Below, one piece after another: positions 19,276 to 27,670 of a stretch of DNA of 50,355 bases. The position numbers were made by a program, and so were the translations under genes. Source of the stretch: Actinomycetota bacterium. GTDB taxonomy: Bacteria > Actinomycetota > Actinomycetes > Mycobacteriales > HKI-0501. Position 1 is the first letter of the stretch, and each line of letters starts with the position of its first letter. The stretch spans positions 1 to 50,355 of the forward strand of contig JAVEDU010000090.1 of NCBI GenBank assembly GCA_030840805.1, written 5' to 3'. The notes beneath the pieces were generated by a model. It made no database searches and was not told the origin of the DNA. It saw nothing but the letters and a program-made list of their open reading frames with translations.

Positions 19276-20351
19276 CCGACCGATCCGCCACCATGGCCGC
19301 GGGCAGTGCGCCGGCGACGGCGGACGCGCACCGCCGGCCGCTGCTGGAGGTCAAGGACCTCCGGGTGCACTTCCCGACCGAGGACGGTCTGGTGAAGGCC
19401 GTCGACGGCCTCGACTTCACGGTGGCCAAGGGCCGCACCCTCGGCATCGTGGGGGAGTCCGGCTCCGGGAAGAGCGTCACCAGCCTGGCGATCCTCGGCC
19501 TGCACAAGCGCACCCGCGCCCAGCTGTCCGGCGAGGTGCTGCTCGACGGCGTCGACATCATCGGCGCGGCGGAGGAGACGGTCCGCCGGCTCCGGGGCAA
19601 CAAGATGGCGATGATCTTCCAGGACCCGCTGTCGTCGATGCACCCGTACTACACGGTCGGCGCCCAGATCATCGAGGCGTACCGGGTCCACAACAACGTG
19701 TCGAAGCGCGCCGCCCGCGCCCGCGCGATCGAGATGCTGAGCCTCGTCGGCATCCCGCAGCCGGACCGCCGGGTGGACGACTACCCGCACCAGTTCTCCG
19801 GTGGCATGCGGCAGCGCGCCATGATCGCCATGGGGATGTCCTGCAACCCCGGCCTGCTGATCGCCGACGAGCCGACCACGGCGCTCGACGTCACGGTGCA
19901 GGCGCAGATCCTGGAGCTGATGAAGAAGCTCCAGCGGGAGTTCGACTCCGCGCTGATCATCATCACCCACGACCTCTGCGTGGTCGCCGAGGTCGCCGAC
20001 GACATCCTGGTGATGTACGCGGGGCGGGCCGTCGAGCACGGCCCGGTGGCGGACCTGTTCCGCCGGCCCGAGCACCCGTACACCTGGGGCCTGCTGTCCA
20101 GCATGCCGCGGCTGGACCGGGTGCGGGAGGACCGGCTGCGCCCGATCAAGGGCACGCCGCCGAGCCTCATCAACCCGCCGCCCGGCTGCAGGTTCCACCC
20201 GCGCTGTCCGTACGCGCAGCGGCTCGGGGAGATCTGCTGGACCGTGGAGCCGGAACTGCTCGAGGGCCCGAACGACCACTCCACCCGTTGCCACCTCGGC
20301 CCGGTCAAGGCCCGCGAGGTCTTCGTCGCCGAGGTCGAGCCGCTCCTGTGA
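19272..20351 (+). CDS. Peptide ABC transporter ATP-binding protein (DppD-like)
   Basis: This 359-residue ATPase has Walker A 'GESGSGKS', Q-loop region '[12 protein letters not shown]', signature '[13 protein letters not shown]', Walker B '[12 protein letters not shown]' and the H-loop 'IITHDL'. A C-terminal oligopeptide/dipeptide extension follows ('[14 protein letters not shown]', with further Cys), which in DppD/OppD proteins can hold an iron-sulfur cluster. It powers transport together with the next ATPase. The GTG at 19272 overlaps the permease stop by 4 nt. Confidence 0.94.
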   Translation: MTDRSATMAAGSAPATADAHRRPLLEVKDLRVHFPTEDGLVKAVDGLDFTVAKGRTLGIVGESGSGKSVTSLAILGLHKRTRAQLSGEVLLDGVDIIGAAEETVRRLRGNKMAMIFQDPLSSMHPYYTVGAQIIEAYRVHNNVSKRAARARAIEMLSLVGIPQPDRRVDDYPHQFSGGMRQRAMIAMGMSCNPGLLIADEPTTALDVTVQAQILELMKKLQREFDSALIIITHDLCVVAEVADDILVMYAGRAVEHGPVADLFRRPEHPYTWGLLSSMPRLDRVREDRLRPIKGTPPSLINPPPGCRFHPRCPYAQRLGEICWTVEPELLEGPNDHSTRCHLGPVKAREVFVAEVEPLL

Positions 20352-20383
20352 CCATCGACCGAACCTTCTCCGAGGGAGCTGGC

Positions 20384-21424
20384 GTGACCACCAGCGCAGT
20401 GACCGCCCCGGCGGCGGGTGCCACCGTGACGGCCCGCGAGCCGATCGTGGAGCTCCGGGACGTGAGGATGCACTTCCCGGTGGCGCAGGGCGGGCTGCTG
20501 CGGCGCAAGATGGGCGCCGTGCGGGCCGTCGACGGGGTCTCCCTGGCGGTGTACGGGGGCGAGACGCTCGGCATCGTGGGGGAGTCCGGCTGCGGCAAGT
20601 CGACGACCGGACGCCTGATGACCCGCCTGCTGGAGCCGACCGGCGGGCAGGTCGTCTTCGAGGGCCAGGACATCACCCACCTGTCCACCGCGAAGCTGCG
20701 GCCGCTGCGCCGGCGGTTCCAGATGATCTTCCAGGACCCGTACTCGTCGCTGAACCCGCGGCACACGATCGGCACGATCGTCGGCGCGCCGCTCCGGCTG
20801 CACGGCGTCGAGACGCCGAACGGGGTCAAGCGGGCCGTCCAGGACCTGCTGGAGCGGGTGGGCCTGAACCCGGAGCACTACAACCGGTACCCGCACGAGT
20901 TCTCCGGCGGTCAGCGCCAGCGCATCGGCATTGCCCGCGCGCTCGCCCTGCGGCCGAAGCTCATCGTCTGCGACGAACCGGTCAGCGCGCTCGACGTGTC
21001 CATCCAGGCGCAGGTCATCAACCTGCTGGAGGACCTGCAGAACGAGTTCGACCTGACCTACCTGTTCATCGCGCACGACCTGTCCGTCGTCCGGCACATC
21101 TCCGACCGCGTCGCGGTGATGTACCTGGGCAAGGTCATGGAGCTCGCGGACCGCACCTCGCTGTACGAGGCACCCCAGCACCCGTACACGCATGCGCTGC
21201 TGTCGGCCGTGCCGACCCCCGACCCTGCCAAAGAGAAGGGGCGAGAGCGTATCCTCCTGCGTGGGGATGTCCCGAGCCCGCTCGACCCACCCCCCGCGTG
21301 CGTGTTCCACACGCGGTGCTGGAAGGCTCAGGACATCTGCCGTGTCGTGGAGCCCCCGCTGCTCCAGGTGTCACCCACCCACCAGGTGGCGTGCCACTTC
21401 CCCGAGGAGAGGAAGCTCGTCTAG
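20384..21424 (+). CDS. Peptide ABC transporter ATP-binding protein (DppF-like)
   Basis: This 346-residue ATPase is the second motor of the transporter. It shows Walker A 'GESGCGKST', Q-loop '[13 protein letters not shown]', signature '[15 protein letters not shown]' and Walker B '[14 protein letters not shown]'. 'FIAHDLSVV' and the C-terminal extension '[14 protein letters not shown]' follow. GTG 20384 is chosen because GAGGGAG lies 5 nt upstream. A GTG at 20348 that overlaps the previous stop (GTGA) would add 12 residues and is a real alternative. The stop is only 2 nt before the secG ATG, so secG is probably read from this operon. Confidence 0.93.
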   Translation: MTTSAVTAPAAGATVTAREPIVELRDVRMHFPVAQGGLLRRKMGAVRAVDGVSLAVYGGETLGIVGESGCGKSTTGRLMTRLLEPTGGQVVFEGQDITHLSTAKLRPLRRRFQMIFQDPYSSLNPRHTIGTIVGAPLRLHGVETPNGVKRAVQDLLERVGLNPEHYNRYPHEFSGGQRQRIGIARALALRPKLIVCDEPVSALDVSIQAQVINLLEDLQNEFDLTYLFIAHDLSVVRHISDRVAVMYLGKVMELADRTSLYEAPQHPYTHALLSAVPTPDPAKEKGRERILLRGDVPSPLDPPPACVFHTRCWKAQDICRVVEPPLLQVSPTHQVACHFPEERKLV

Positions 21425-21426
21425 CG

Positions 21427-21678
21427 ATGGAAATCGCCCTGTCGGTCGTGCTCATCATCGCGAGCCTGCTGTTGGTCGTGCTGATCCTCCTCCACCGGGG
21501 GAAGGGTGGCGGCCTGTCCAGCATGTTCGGTGGCGGTGTGTCCTCGGGCCTCTCCGGTTCGTCGATCGCCGAGAAGAACCTCGATCGGATCACCATCGCC
21601 GTCGGGATCATCTGGTTCGCCTGCGTGATCGCGCTCGGACTGCTGCTCAAGGCGGCAGAGTCGGGCGCCGGGACCTGA
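21427..21678 (+). CDS. secG: Preprotein translocase subunit SecG
   Basis: This 83-residue protein has two membrane helices (about residues 3-23 and 55-76) joined by a Gly/Ser-rich loop containing 'HRGKGGGLSSMFGGG', the hallmark of SecG. It assists SecYE-dependent protein export. Elsewhere in actinobacteria secG directly follows tpiA. Here it starts 2 nt after the DppF-like stop, with a GAGGAGAGGAAG purine run inside the end of that gene as its likely ribosome binding site, so it seems translationally tied to the transporter operon. Confidence 0.95.
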   Translation: MEIALSVVLIIASLLLVVLILLHRGKGGGLSSMFGGGVSSGLSGSSIAEKNLDRITIAVGIIWFACVIALGLLLKAAESGAGT

Positions 21679-21695
21679 TCCGCCGTTCGGCGTTC

Positions 21696-21701
21696 TACAC
21701 T
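21696..21701 (+). promoter_or_regulatory. Candidate -10 of rbpA
   Basis: TACACT lies about 45 nt before the rbpA start. A GGGACC (21670-21675) and a GTT (21692-21694) also give a weak match to a SigR-type promoter, the kind reported for Streptomyces rbpA, but the first element is poor and the 16-nt spacing is short. Confidence 0.35.
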
Positions 21702-21745
21702 GCCCCCACGCAGTTCGGTCTCGCAGAGGACAGGAGCGGACAACG

Positions 21746-22087
21746 GTGGCTGGTGGCAACGCCATTCGCGGCACCCGGGTAGGTGCCGGCCCGATGGGTG
21801 AGGCCGAGCGGGGCGAGTCAGCTCCCCGTCGGCGGATCCCCTTCTACTGTGCGAACGGTCACGAGACCCGCCCGTCGTTCGCGGCCGAGGCGGTGCTCCC
21901 GGATTCGTGGGACTGCCCGCGCTGCGGACTCCCGGCGGGCCAGGACGCCCAGCACCCCCCGGCGGCACCGCGCAACGAGCCGTACAAGACGCATCTCGCG
22001 TACGTACGGGAACGGCGCAGCGACGCGGACGGGGCGGCGATCCTGGACGAGGCCCTCGCCAAGCTGAAGGAGAAGCGCGGGATCTGA
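21746..22087 (+). CDS. rbpA: RNA polymerase-binding protein RbpA
   Basis: This 113-residue actinobacterial transcription factor binds RNA polymerase and group I/II sigma factors and stabilises the open complex. The N-terminal tail 'GGNAIRGTRVG' is conserved. The core domain has C35, H39, C57 and C60 in the zinc-site positions, and a basic linker with 'YKTHLAYVRERRS' leads to the C-terminal sigma-interaction helix 'DGAAILDEALAKLKEKRG'. The GTG start follows a GGAG site. It is monocistronic between secG and a strong terminator. Confidence 0.96.
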   Translation: MAGGNAIRGTRVGAGPMGEAERGESAPRRRIPFYCANGHETRPSFAAEAVLPDSWDCPRCGLPAGQDAQHPPAAPRNEPYKTHLAYVRERRSDADGAAILDEALAKLKEKRGI

Positions 22088-22103
22088 TCCCGACGCTGCA
22101 CGT

Positions 22104-22146
22104 GCGAGGGAGCCGGTGACCCACTGGGGTCACCGGCTCCTCTCGC
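22104..22146 (+). terminator. Strong terminator after rbpA
   Basis: An almost perfect 19-bp inverted repeat (22104-22122 and 22127-22146, one bulge, ACTG loop) starts 16 nt after the rbpA stop. Confidence 0.75.
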
Positions 22147-22246
22147 GCCCGGGCAGCGGGACGCACGGTGACGCTGCGACCGCCACCGGGCTGTGAGGTA
22201 TCGGCGGTATGCTCCCGCCGTCCTCCAGTTGCGGGTCCGGGTGCAC

Positions 22247-22858
22247 ATGTCGAAACACGAAGGCGCGAACCGCTCGTCGGAGCCGCTCGACAGCGGCCGC
22301 GAGCGGATTGTCCGCGCCGCCTATGACCTCTTCAGTCGCGAGGGCGTGCGCAGCGTCGGCGTCGACGCCGTGGTCGCGCGGGCGGGAACCGCGAAGATGA
22401 CGCTGTATCGGAACTTCCCCTCCAAGGACGCCCTGATCCTGAACTTCCTGGAGCGCCGGGAGCGCCTGTGGACCCGCGAATGGCTGCAGGCCGAGAGCCG
22501 GCGCCGCGGTGGCACCCCGCAGGCGCAACTGCTCGCGATCTTCGACGTGTTCGGGGAGTGGTTCGCCGACCCCGAGTTCGAGGGGTGTGCCTTTCTCACC
22601 GCGATGATCGAGATCACCGAGCGGGACCATCCGGTGCGCCGGGCGAGCGTCACCCATCTGGCGAACATCCGGGGATATCTGGAGGAGCTCGCGGGGGCGG
22701 TGGGGATCGACGACACGGCCGCGTTCGCGCACCAGTGGCACCTCCTGATGAAGGGCTCGATCATGGCCGCGCACGAGGGCGACGTCCGGGCCGGGGCCCG
22801 TGCCCGGGAGCTCGGCGTGCTGCTGCTCGCGTCGCACGGCATCGCCACCGTGGCCTGA
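22247..22858 (+). CDS. TetR/AcrR family transcriptional regulator
   Basis: This 203-residue repressor-type protein has an N-terminal helix-turn-helix: 'RERIVRAAYDLFSREGVRSVGVDAVVARAGTAKMTLYRNFPSKDALI', about residues 16-62. An all-helical ligand-binding domain follows, with 'GCAFLTAMIEI' as in the C-terminal domain shared by several AcrR-like regulators. The ATG at 22247 is preferred because the earlier GTG at 22193 would run through a likely promoter (TATGCT at 22208-22213). It is convergent with the MetE-like gene, so control of that gene would have to act in trans. The ligand is unknown. Confidence 0.9.
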   Translation: MSKHEGANRSSEPLDSGRERIVRAAYDLFSREGVRSVGVDAVVARAGTAKMTLYRNFPSKDALILNFLERRERLWTREWLQAESRRRGGTPQAQLLAIFDVFGEWFADPEFEGCAFLTAMIEITERDHPVRRASVTHLANIRGYLEELAGAVGIDDTAAFAHQWHLLMKGSIMAAHEGDVRAGARARELGVLLLASHGIATVA

Positions 22859-22865
22859 CGGAACG

Positions 22866-22892
22866 GCCCTCCGGTCCCCGGGACCGGAGGGC
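22866..22892. terminator. Terminator between convergent tetR and MetE-like genes
   Basis: Arms 22866-22877 and 22881-22892 form a perfect 12-bp stem with a 3-nt loop, 8 nt after the TetR stop and 17 nt from the stop of the opposing gene. It can serve both strands. Confidence 0.65.
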
Positions 22893-22909
22893 GGTCCGAG
22901 CCGCCGGCG

Positions 22910-24082
22910 TCAGCCGACGCCGAGCTTCTCCGCCGCCATCGTGGTGCCCTGGACACGGTTCTTGATCTTCTGGAACGCGACCTCGCGGGCGTAGTCCGGT
23001 GACCCGTGGTCGGGCTTCTCGTCGATGCTGAACGGCGAGAACCCGCAGTCGTCCGTGGAGCCGAGCTGCTCCTGCGGGATGAAGTTCGCGGCACGGACCA
23101 GCGCGTCGCAGATCTCCTCCCGCGATTCGGCTCGCGGGCTCTGCGTCACGGTCACGCCGATGTGGGCGATCTGCTGGACGCCGTCCGCGTCGCTCCGGAG
23201 GTTCTCCCCGATGATCCTGTACACGCGGTCGCGGTCACGCTCGCTGGCGAGCTGGATCAGGAAGTAGCCGGCATTCAGCCCGAGCATGCTCGGCAGCAGG
23301 TCGTTGTAGTCGACGTCGGCGCTGTGCACGGAGTCGCGGTCCCCGCCGGGGCAGGTGTGCACGCCGATCCTCGCCCGCTCCTCCGGCGAGAAGCGGTCGA
23401 TCACGCGGTTGTCGAGCTCGATGAAATGCGGGAGCAGGCCGGCACCGGTCCACGGGTTCCGCGGGTCCTTCCGGGTCGCCAGCCGGCCCTCGGTGAAGTC
23501 GATCGAGACGTGCGCGGCGCCGGCGTCGAACGCCTGCCGGATGTCCCGCTCGACCTCGTCCAGGAGGTCCTCCTCGAACTGCTCGCGCGAGTAGTCGGGC
23601 AGCTCGTCCTCCAGCGGGTACAGCAGGTCGAGCATCGACGGCGCGATCACGGCCTGCTTCATCGGCCGGTGGGCATAGGGCAGGGACTTCCTCAGGAGGT
23701 CCGCCGCGTACGTCTTGTACCGGAACGGGCCGCCGGTGAGCCGGGGGAGCTGCCGGCCGTGGCCGTCGGCGAAGATCGCGAAGAACTGGCCGTCGGGGGC
23801 GAGGTGGTCGGCGAGCCCGGTCCCCGCGAGGGTGTCGGTGATCGGGTACGTCGCGAAGCTCGACACCCGCTGCTCGCCGTCGGAGATGATCGGGGACCCG
23901 GTGGCCTCGAACTTCTCGATCGAGTCGCGGACCGCCCTGTCCTGCTCCTCTTCGAGCTGCTCCTTGCTGATGGTTCCCTCGTCATAGGCGGCGTAGGTGG
24001 CCTGGAGCTTGGACGGGCGGGGCAGGGACCCGACCGGCTCGGTCGGAATCCCGGTTTCTCGCCTGGCGTCGTAGTCACTCAT
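22910..24082 (-). CDS. Cobalamin-independent methionine synthase II-like protein (YxjG/YxjH type)
   Basis: This 390-residue protein matches the C-terminal catalytic barrel of MetE and the stand-alone YxjG-like family. It has 'TEPVGSLPRP' at the N-terminus, 'ISDGEQRVSSFATYP', 'VSIDFTEGRLA', the probable zinc site 'HTCPGGD' and a late 'STDDCGFSPF' Cys. It lacks the N-terminal MetE half that binds polyglutamyl folate, so the methyl or alkyl donor is unclear. Related proteins act in methionine salvage or in thiol alkyl transfer. The ATG at 24082 follows GAGGAGG by 6 nt; a longer frame is non-conserved. Confidence 0.88.
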   Translation of the reverse strand: MSDYDARRETGIPTEPVGSLPRPSKLQATYAAYDEGTISKEQLEEEQDRAVRDSIEKFEATGSPIISDGEQRVSSFATYPITDTLAGTGLADHLAPDGQFFAIFADGHGRQLPRLTGGPFRYKTYAADLLRKSLPYAHRPMKQAVIAPSMLDLLYPLEDELPDYSREQFEEDLLDEVERDIRQAFDAGAAHVSIDFTEGRLATRKDPRNPWTGAGLLPHFIELDNRVIDRFSPEERARIGVHTCPGGDRDSVHSADVDYNDLLPSMLGLNAGYFLIQLASERDRDRVYRIIGENLRSDADGVQQIAHIGVTVTQSPRAESREEICDALVRAANFIPQEQLGSTDDCGFSPFSIDEKPDHGSPDYAREVAFQKIKNRVQGTTMAAEKLGVG

Positions 24083-24232
24083 CGGAGTCCTCCTCGGAAG
24101 ACGCGCAGGGCGGACCGCGCCGGCGTCGCCGGGCGTGGCAGAGCACTGGAGCCTCGGGGGCGGACAGCCTGTACACACTCCCGACGCGGAAGCGGCCCAC
24201 AGGACATGAGCTGGATCGGTCTGTCTCGAACG

Positions 24233-24256
24233 CGTCCGGGACGTTACTCCCGGACG
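24233..24256 (-). terminator. Terminator of the pentose phosphate operon
   Basis: A perfect 9-bp inverted repeat (24233-24241 and 24248-24256, 6-nt loop) lies about 36 nt past the pgl stop on the minus strand, in the gap before the MetE-like gene. An operator for that next gene is an alternative reading. Confidence 0.5.
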
Positions 24257-24292
24257 TTCCGGGCGGGCAACGATGCGCCGGCGGAGCTCCCG

Positions 24293-25069
24293 TCAGCGCC
24301 AGCGCTGGTCGCGCAGGGCCGTCGGCACGTGGACCGCCGCCGCCCGGTCCAGCGACCACAGCGTCAGGTGGCCGCCATGGACGCCCGCCGCCGGGACCTG
24401 CACCGGCCCGGCGCCGGCCAGGGCCAGCCCGATCGCGTCCGCCTTCTCCGCCCCCGCGGCGGCGAGCCAGATCTCGTCCGCGCTGTTGATGACCGGGAAC
24501 GTGAGGGTCAGCCGGATCGGCGGCGGTTTCGGGCTCCCGTGGACCGCCACGACGGGCCGTTCGTCCTCGTAGGTCGCCGGCGACTCCGGGAAGATCGACG
24601 CCACGTGCCCGTCCGGGCCGACGCCGAGCATCAGCACGTCGACATGCGGGAGGGCGAGGCCCGAGTGGGCGGCCGTCCGCAGCTCCGCGGCGTACCGCGC
24701 CGCCGCCGCCTCCGGGTCGTTGCCGTCGGGGCCGTCCGACGCGGGGAACGGGTGGACGCGCTCCGGCGGGATGTCCACGGCGTCGAGGAGGGCCCGGCGG
24801 GCCTGCGTCTCGTTCCGCTCGGGATCACCGGAGGGCAGGAAGCGCTCGTCGCCCCACCACACGTCGAGGCGGCCCCAGTCGATCGCGTCGCGCGCGGGCG
24901 ACGCGGCCAGCGCGGCCAGGACCGCGATGCCGGTGCTGCCGCCGGTGAGGACCACCCCGGCGGTGCCGCGTGCGGCCTGCGCGTCGACGAGCCGGGACAC
25001 GAGCCGCGCGGCCAGCGCGGCCGCGAGGACGTCCGGATCACGGTGGACGTGCACCGCCGTCGTCGTCAC
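24293..25069 (-). CDS. pgl: 6-phosphogluconolactonase
   Basis: This 258-residue hydrolase opens 6-phosphogluconolactone, the second oxidative pentose phosphate step. Visible family sequences are 'VVLTGGSTGIAVLAALAA', 'WWGDERFLPSGDPERN' and 'DVLMLGVGPDGHVASIFPE'. The GTG start overlaps the opcA stop (GTGA). It is the last gene of the minus-strand tkt-tal-pgi-zwf-opcA-pgl operon, followed by a hairpin. Confidence 0.96.
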   Translation of the reverse strand: MTTTAVHVHRDPDVLAAALAARLVSRLVDAQAARGTAGVVLTGGSTGIAVLAALAASPARDAIDWGRLDVWWGDERFLPSGDPERNETQARRALLDAVDIPPERVHPFPASDGPDGNDPEAAAARYAAELRTAAHSGLALPHVDVLMLGVGPDGHVASIFPESPATYEDERPVVAVHGSPKPPPIRLTLTFPVINSADEIWLAAAGAEKADAIGLALAGAGPVQVPAAGVHGGHLTLWSLDRAAAVHVPTALRDQRWR

Positions 25070-26121
25070 TCGGCGTCCGGACCGAGCCGCTCGTCCGACG
25101 GCGTCGCACCGGGGGTCAGCGAGGCGGCGCGCTCGGTCGCCTCCTCGGTGCGCTGCTCGGCGGCCGTGACCTTCGCGGCGGTACGGCGGGACGCGCGCGG
25201 CCGGGACGCCTTCTCCAGCCGCGGCAGGCCCTTGAGCAGTGCGCGGGCGTACACCTCGTCGGCGTCCAGGCGCCGCAGTTCCTCCGCGAGACACTCCGAC
25301 AGCCGGCGGCGGGGGAGCGCGACGCGGCGTTCCGGCTGGCCCGGCTGGTTCAGCGTGCCGATCCGGCCGTCCGGCCGGATCATCTCGACGTTCCCGGACC
25401 GCCGCTCCAGGGTGACCGCGACGATCCCCGGTCCCGAGTTGGACTCCCGGGTGACCGGGCACCGCAGGTACTCGCCGAGCCAGGCCGCGAGCAGCTCCGT
25501 GCTCGGGCTCGCGGCCTCCCCGGCGACGCGGACGGCCTGGACCTTCTCGAACGGCGGCTGGTCCAGCGCCGCGGTGAGGAGCCCGCGCCACAGGGTGAGC
25601 CGGGTCCAGGCCAGGTCGGTGTCGCCGCCGGCGTACCCCCGCCGCCGCTTCTCCAGCTCGGCCACGGGGTGCGCCTGGGCGGCGGCGTCGGTGATGCGCC
25701 GCTGGGACATCTGCCCGATCGGGTCGTCCGCCGGGACCTCCGGCGTCCGGTCCGGCCACCACGTCACCACCGGGGCGTCCGGGAGCAGCAGCGGGAGCAC
25801 CATCGCGGCCGCGTGCTCGCGCAGCTCGCCGTGCAGCCGCAGCACGATGACCTCGCTCGCGCCGGCATCACCGCCGACGCGGATCTCCGCGTCCACCCGC
25901 GGCTCCGCGCTCGCGGCGCCGCGGAGGACGACGAGCACGCGGCACGGGTGTTCGTGGCTGGCCTCGTTGGCGGCCGTGATGGCCTGCTCGTTGTCGTCCT
26001 CCCAGGTGTCGATCACCAGCGTCAGCACCCGGCCGAGCGCCACCGCGCCCCCGGTATGGCGCAGGTCGGTCAGCGCGACCTCGATCTTGGACGCGGAGGT
26101 GTCCGGCAGCGTGACGATCAC
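25066..26121 (-). CDS. opcA: Glucose-6-phosphate dehydrogenase assembly protein OpcA
   Basis: This 351-residue protein matches OpcA, needed for assembly or activation of glucose-6-phosphate dehydrogenase in cyanobacteria and actinobacteria. It shows 'RVLTLVIDTWEDDNEQAITAANEASHEHPCRVLVV' and the conserved 'LLPDAPVVTWWPDRTPEVPADDPIGQMSQRRITDAA'. The C-terminal 50 residues are a charged, low-complexity tail. The GTG at 26121 has GGAGAG 6 nt upstream. It lies 13 nt after zwf and overlaps pgl, as in most actinobacteria. Confidence 0.96.
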   Translation of the reverse strand: MIVTLPDTSASKIEVALTDLRHTGGAVALGRVLTLVIDTWEDDNEQAITAANEASHEHPCRVLVVLRGAASAEPRVDAEIRVGGDAGASEVIVLRLHGELREHAAAMVLPLLLPDAPVVTWWPDRTPEVPADDPIGQMSQRRITDAAAQAHPVAELEKRRRGYAGGDTDLAWTRLTLWRGLLTAALDQPPFEKVQAVRVAGEAASPSTELLAAWLGEYLRCPVTRESNSGPGIVAVTLERRSGNVEMIRPDGRIGTLNQPGQPERRVALPRRRLSECLAEELRRLDADEVYARALLKGLPRLEKASRPRASRRTAAKVTAAEQRTEEATERAASLTPGATPSDERLGPDAE

Positions 26122-26134
26122 GACTGACTCTCCA

Positions 26135-27670
26135 TCAGGGCCTTCTCCAGGTCCGGCCGTCGCGGGCCATCATGGCGTCCGCCGACGGCGGTCCCCAGGT
26201 ACCGGCGGGGTAGGGCTCCGGCCGCCCCTTGGCGGCCCAGAACTCCTCGACGGGGTCGATCACGAGCCAGGACAGCTCGACCTCCTCGTGCCGGGGGAAC
26301 AGCGGCGGGTCGCCGAGCAGCACGTCGAGGATCAGCCGCTCGTACGCCTCCGGCGACGCCTCGGTGAACGCGGTGCCGTACCCGAAGTCCATCGTGACGT
26401 CCCGCACCTCCATCGCGGTGCCGGGCACCTTGGAGCCGAACCGGAGCGTCACGCCCTCGTCCGGCTGGATCCGGATCACCAGCGCGTTCTGACCCAGCTC
26501 CTCGGTGGCGGTCGACTCGAACGGCAGGTGCGGGGCCGACTTGAACACGATCGCGATCTCGGTGACCCGTCGCCCCAGCCGCTTGCCGGTCCGCAGGTAG
26601 AACGGCACCCCGGCCCAGCGGCGGGTGTCGATCTCCAGCTTGACCGCGGCGAACGTCTCGGTGGTGGAGTCGTGCGGGATGCCCTCCTCCGCCAGGTACC
26701 CGGGCACCTCCTGGCTGCCCTGCCAGCCGCGGGCGTACTGGCCGCGCGCCGTCGCCCGGCCCAGGTCCCGGGGCAGCCGCAGGGCGGAGAGGATCTTCTC
26801 CTTCTCCATCCGCAGGTGGTTTGCGTCGAAGGAGACGGGTTCCTCCATCGCCGTCAGCGCGAGGAGCTGGAGGAGGTGGTTCTGGATCACGTCCCGGGCG
26901 GCACCGATGCCGTCGTAGTACCCTGCCCGTCCGCCGATGCCGATGTCCTCGGCCATCGTGATCTGGACGTGGTCGACGAAGTTGGAGTTCCAGATCGGCT
27001 CGAACAGCTGGTTCGCGAAGCGGAGCGCGAGGATGTTCTGGACGGTCTCCTTGCCCAGGTAGTGGTCGATGCGGAACACCGACTCGGCGGGGAAGACGGA
27101 GTCGACGACCGCGTTCAGCTCGCGGGCACTCTTCAGGTCGTGGCCGAACGGCTTCTCGATGACCACCCGGCGCCACTGGCCGGGCCCGGCCGTGGACAGA
27201 CCGGACCGGTCGAGCTGCTTGCACACGACCGGGAACGAGTCCGGCGGGACCGCCAGGTAGAACGCGTAGTTGCCGCCGGTGCCGCGGTCGCGGTCCAGGT
27301 CCGCCACCGTGGCCGCGAGCGTGTCGAACGAGTCGTCGTCGTCGAACGAGCCGGGGACGAACCGGAACCCCTCCACGAGCTGGTTCCAGACCGACTCCCG
27401 GTACGGCGTGCGCGCGTGCTCCTTCACCGCGTCGTGCACGATCTGCACGAAGTCCTGGTCCTCCCAGTCGCGGCGGGCGAAGCCGACGAGGCCGAAGCCC
27501 GGCGGCAGCAGCCCGCGGTTCGCGAGGTCGTACACCGCGGGCATGACCTTCTTGCGGGACAGGTCGCCGGTCACGCCGAAGATGACGAGGGCGCAGGGCC
27601 CGGCGATGCGGGGTAGTCGCTTGTCCTCGGGATCGCGGAGCGGGTTGACCCGGTCGCCCCCCGAGGTCAT
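26135..27670 (-). CDS. zwf: Glucose-6-phosphate 1-dehydrogenase
   Basis: This 511-residue enzyme oxidises glucose 6-phosphate with NADP (or NAD), the entry to the pentose phosphate route. The Rossmann motif 'VIFGVTGDLSRKKVMPAVYDL' lies near residue 29. The active-site 'FRIDHYLGKETVQNIL' and 'EKPFGHDLKSARELN' are intact, and the C-terminal substrate domain is complete. The ATG overlaps the pgi stop (ATGA). A GTG six codons on is another possible start. OpcA is encoded next. Confidence 0.97.
   Translation of the reverse strand: MTSGGDRVNPLRDPEDKRLPRIAGPCALVIFGVTGDLSRKKVMPAVYDLANRGLLPPGFGLVGFARRDWEDQDFVQIVHDAVKEHARTPYRESVWNQLVEGFRFVPGSFDDDDSFDTLAATVADLDRDRGTGGNYAFYLAVPPDSFPVVCKQLDRSGLSTAGPGQWRRVVIEKPFGHDLKSARELNAVVDSVFPAESVFRIDHYLGKETVQNILALRFANQLFEPIWNSNFVDHVQITMAEDIGIGGRAGYYDGIGAARDVIQNHLLQLLALTAMEEPVSFDANHLRMEKEKILSALRLPRDLGRATARGQYARGWQGSQEVPGYLAEEGIPHDSTTETFAAVKLEIDTRRWAGVPFYLRTGKRLGRRVTEIAIVFKSAPHLPFESTATEELGQNALVIRIQPDEGVTLRFGSKVPGTAMEVRDVTMDFGYGTAFTEASPEAYERLILDVLLGDPPLFPRHEEVELSWLVIDPVEEFWAAKGRPEPYPAGTWGPPSADAMMARDGRTWRRP

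Noticed and set aside
21670-21694. SigR-type promoter before rbpA (GGGACC-N16-GTT)
   Set aside because: The upstream element differs from GGAAT/GGAAC and the spacing is short; kept only as a remark because Streptomyces rbpA is SigR-controlled.
24083-24292. A SAM or cobalamin riboswitch before the MetE-like gene
   Set aside because: The leader is short and shows no recognisable conserved core; only the 24233-24256 inverted repeat is evident, better read as the pgl terminator.
23006-27616. A plus-strand open frame of about 1,500 codons running through the zwf/opcA/pgl/MetE-like region
   Set aside because: It is antisense to four well-identified minus-strand genes, has composition typical of a reading-frame shadow in GC-rich DNA and matches no family.
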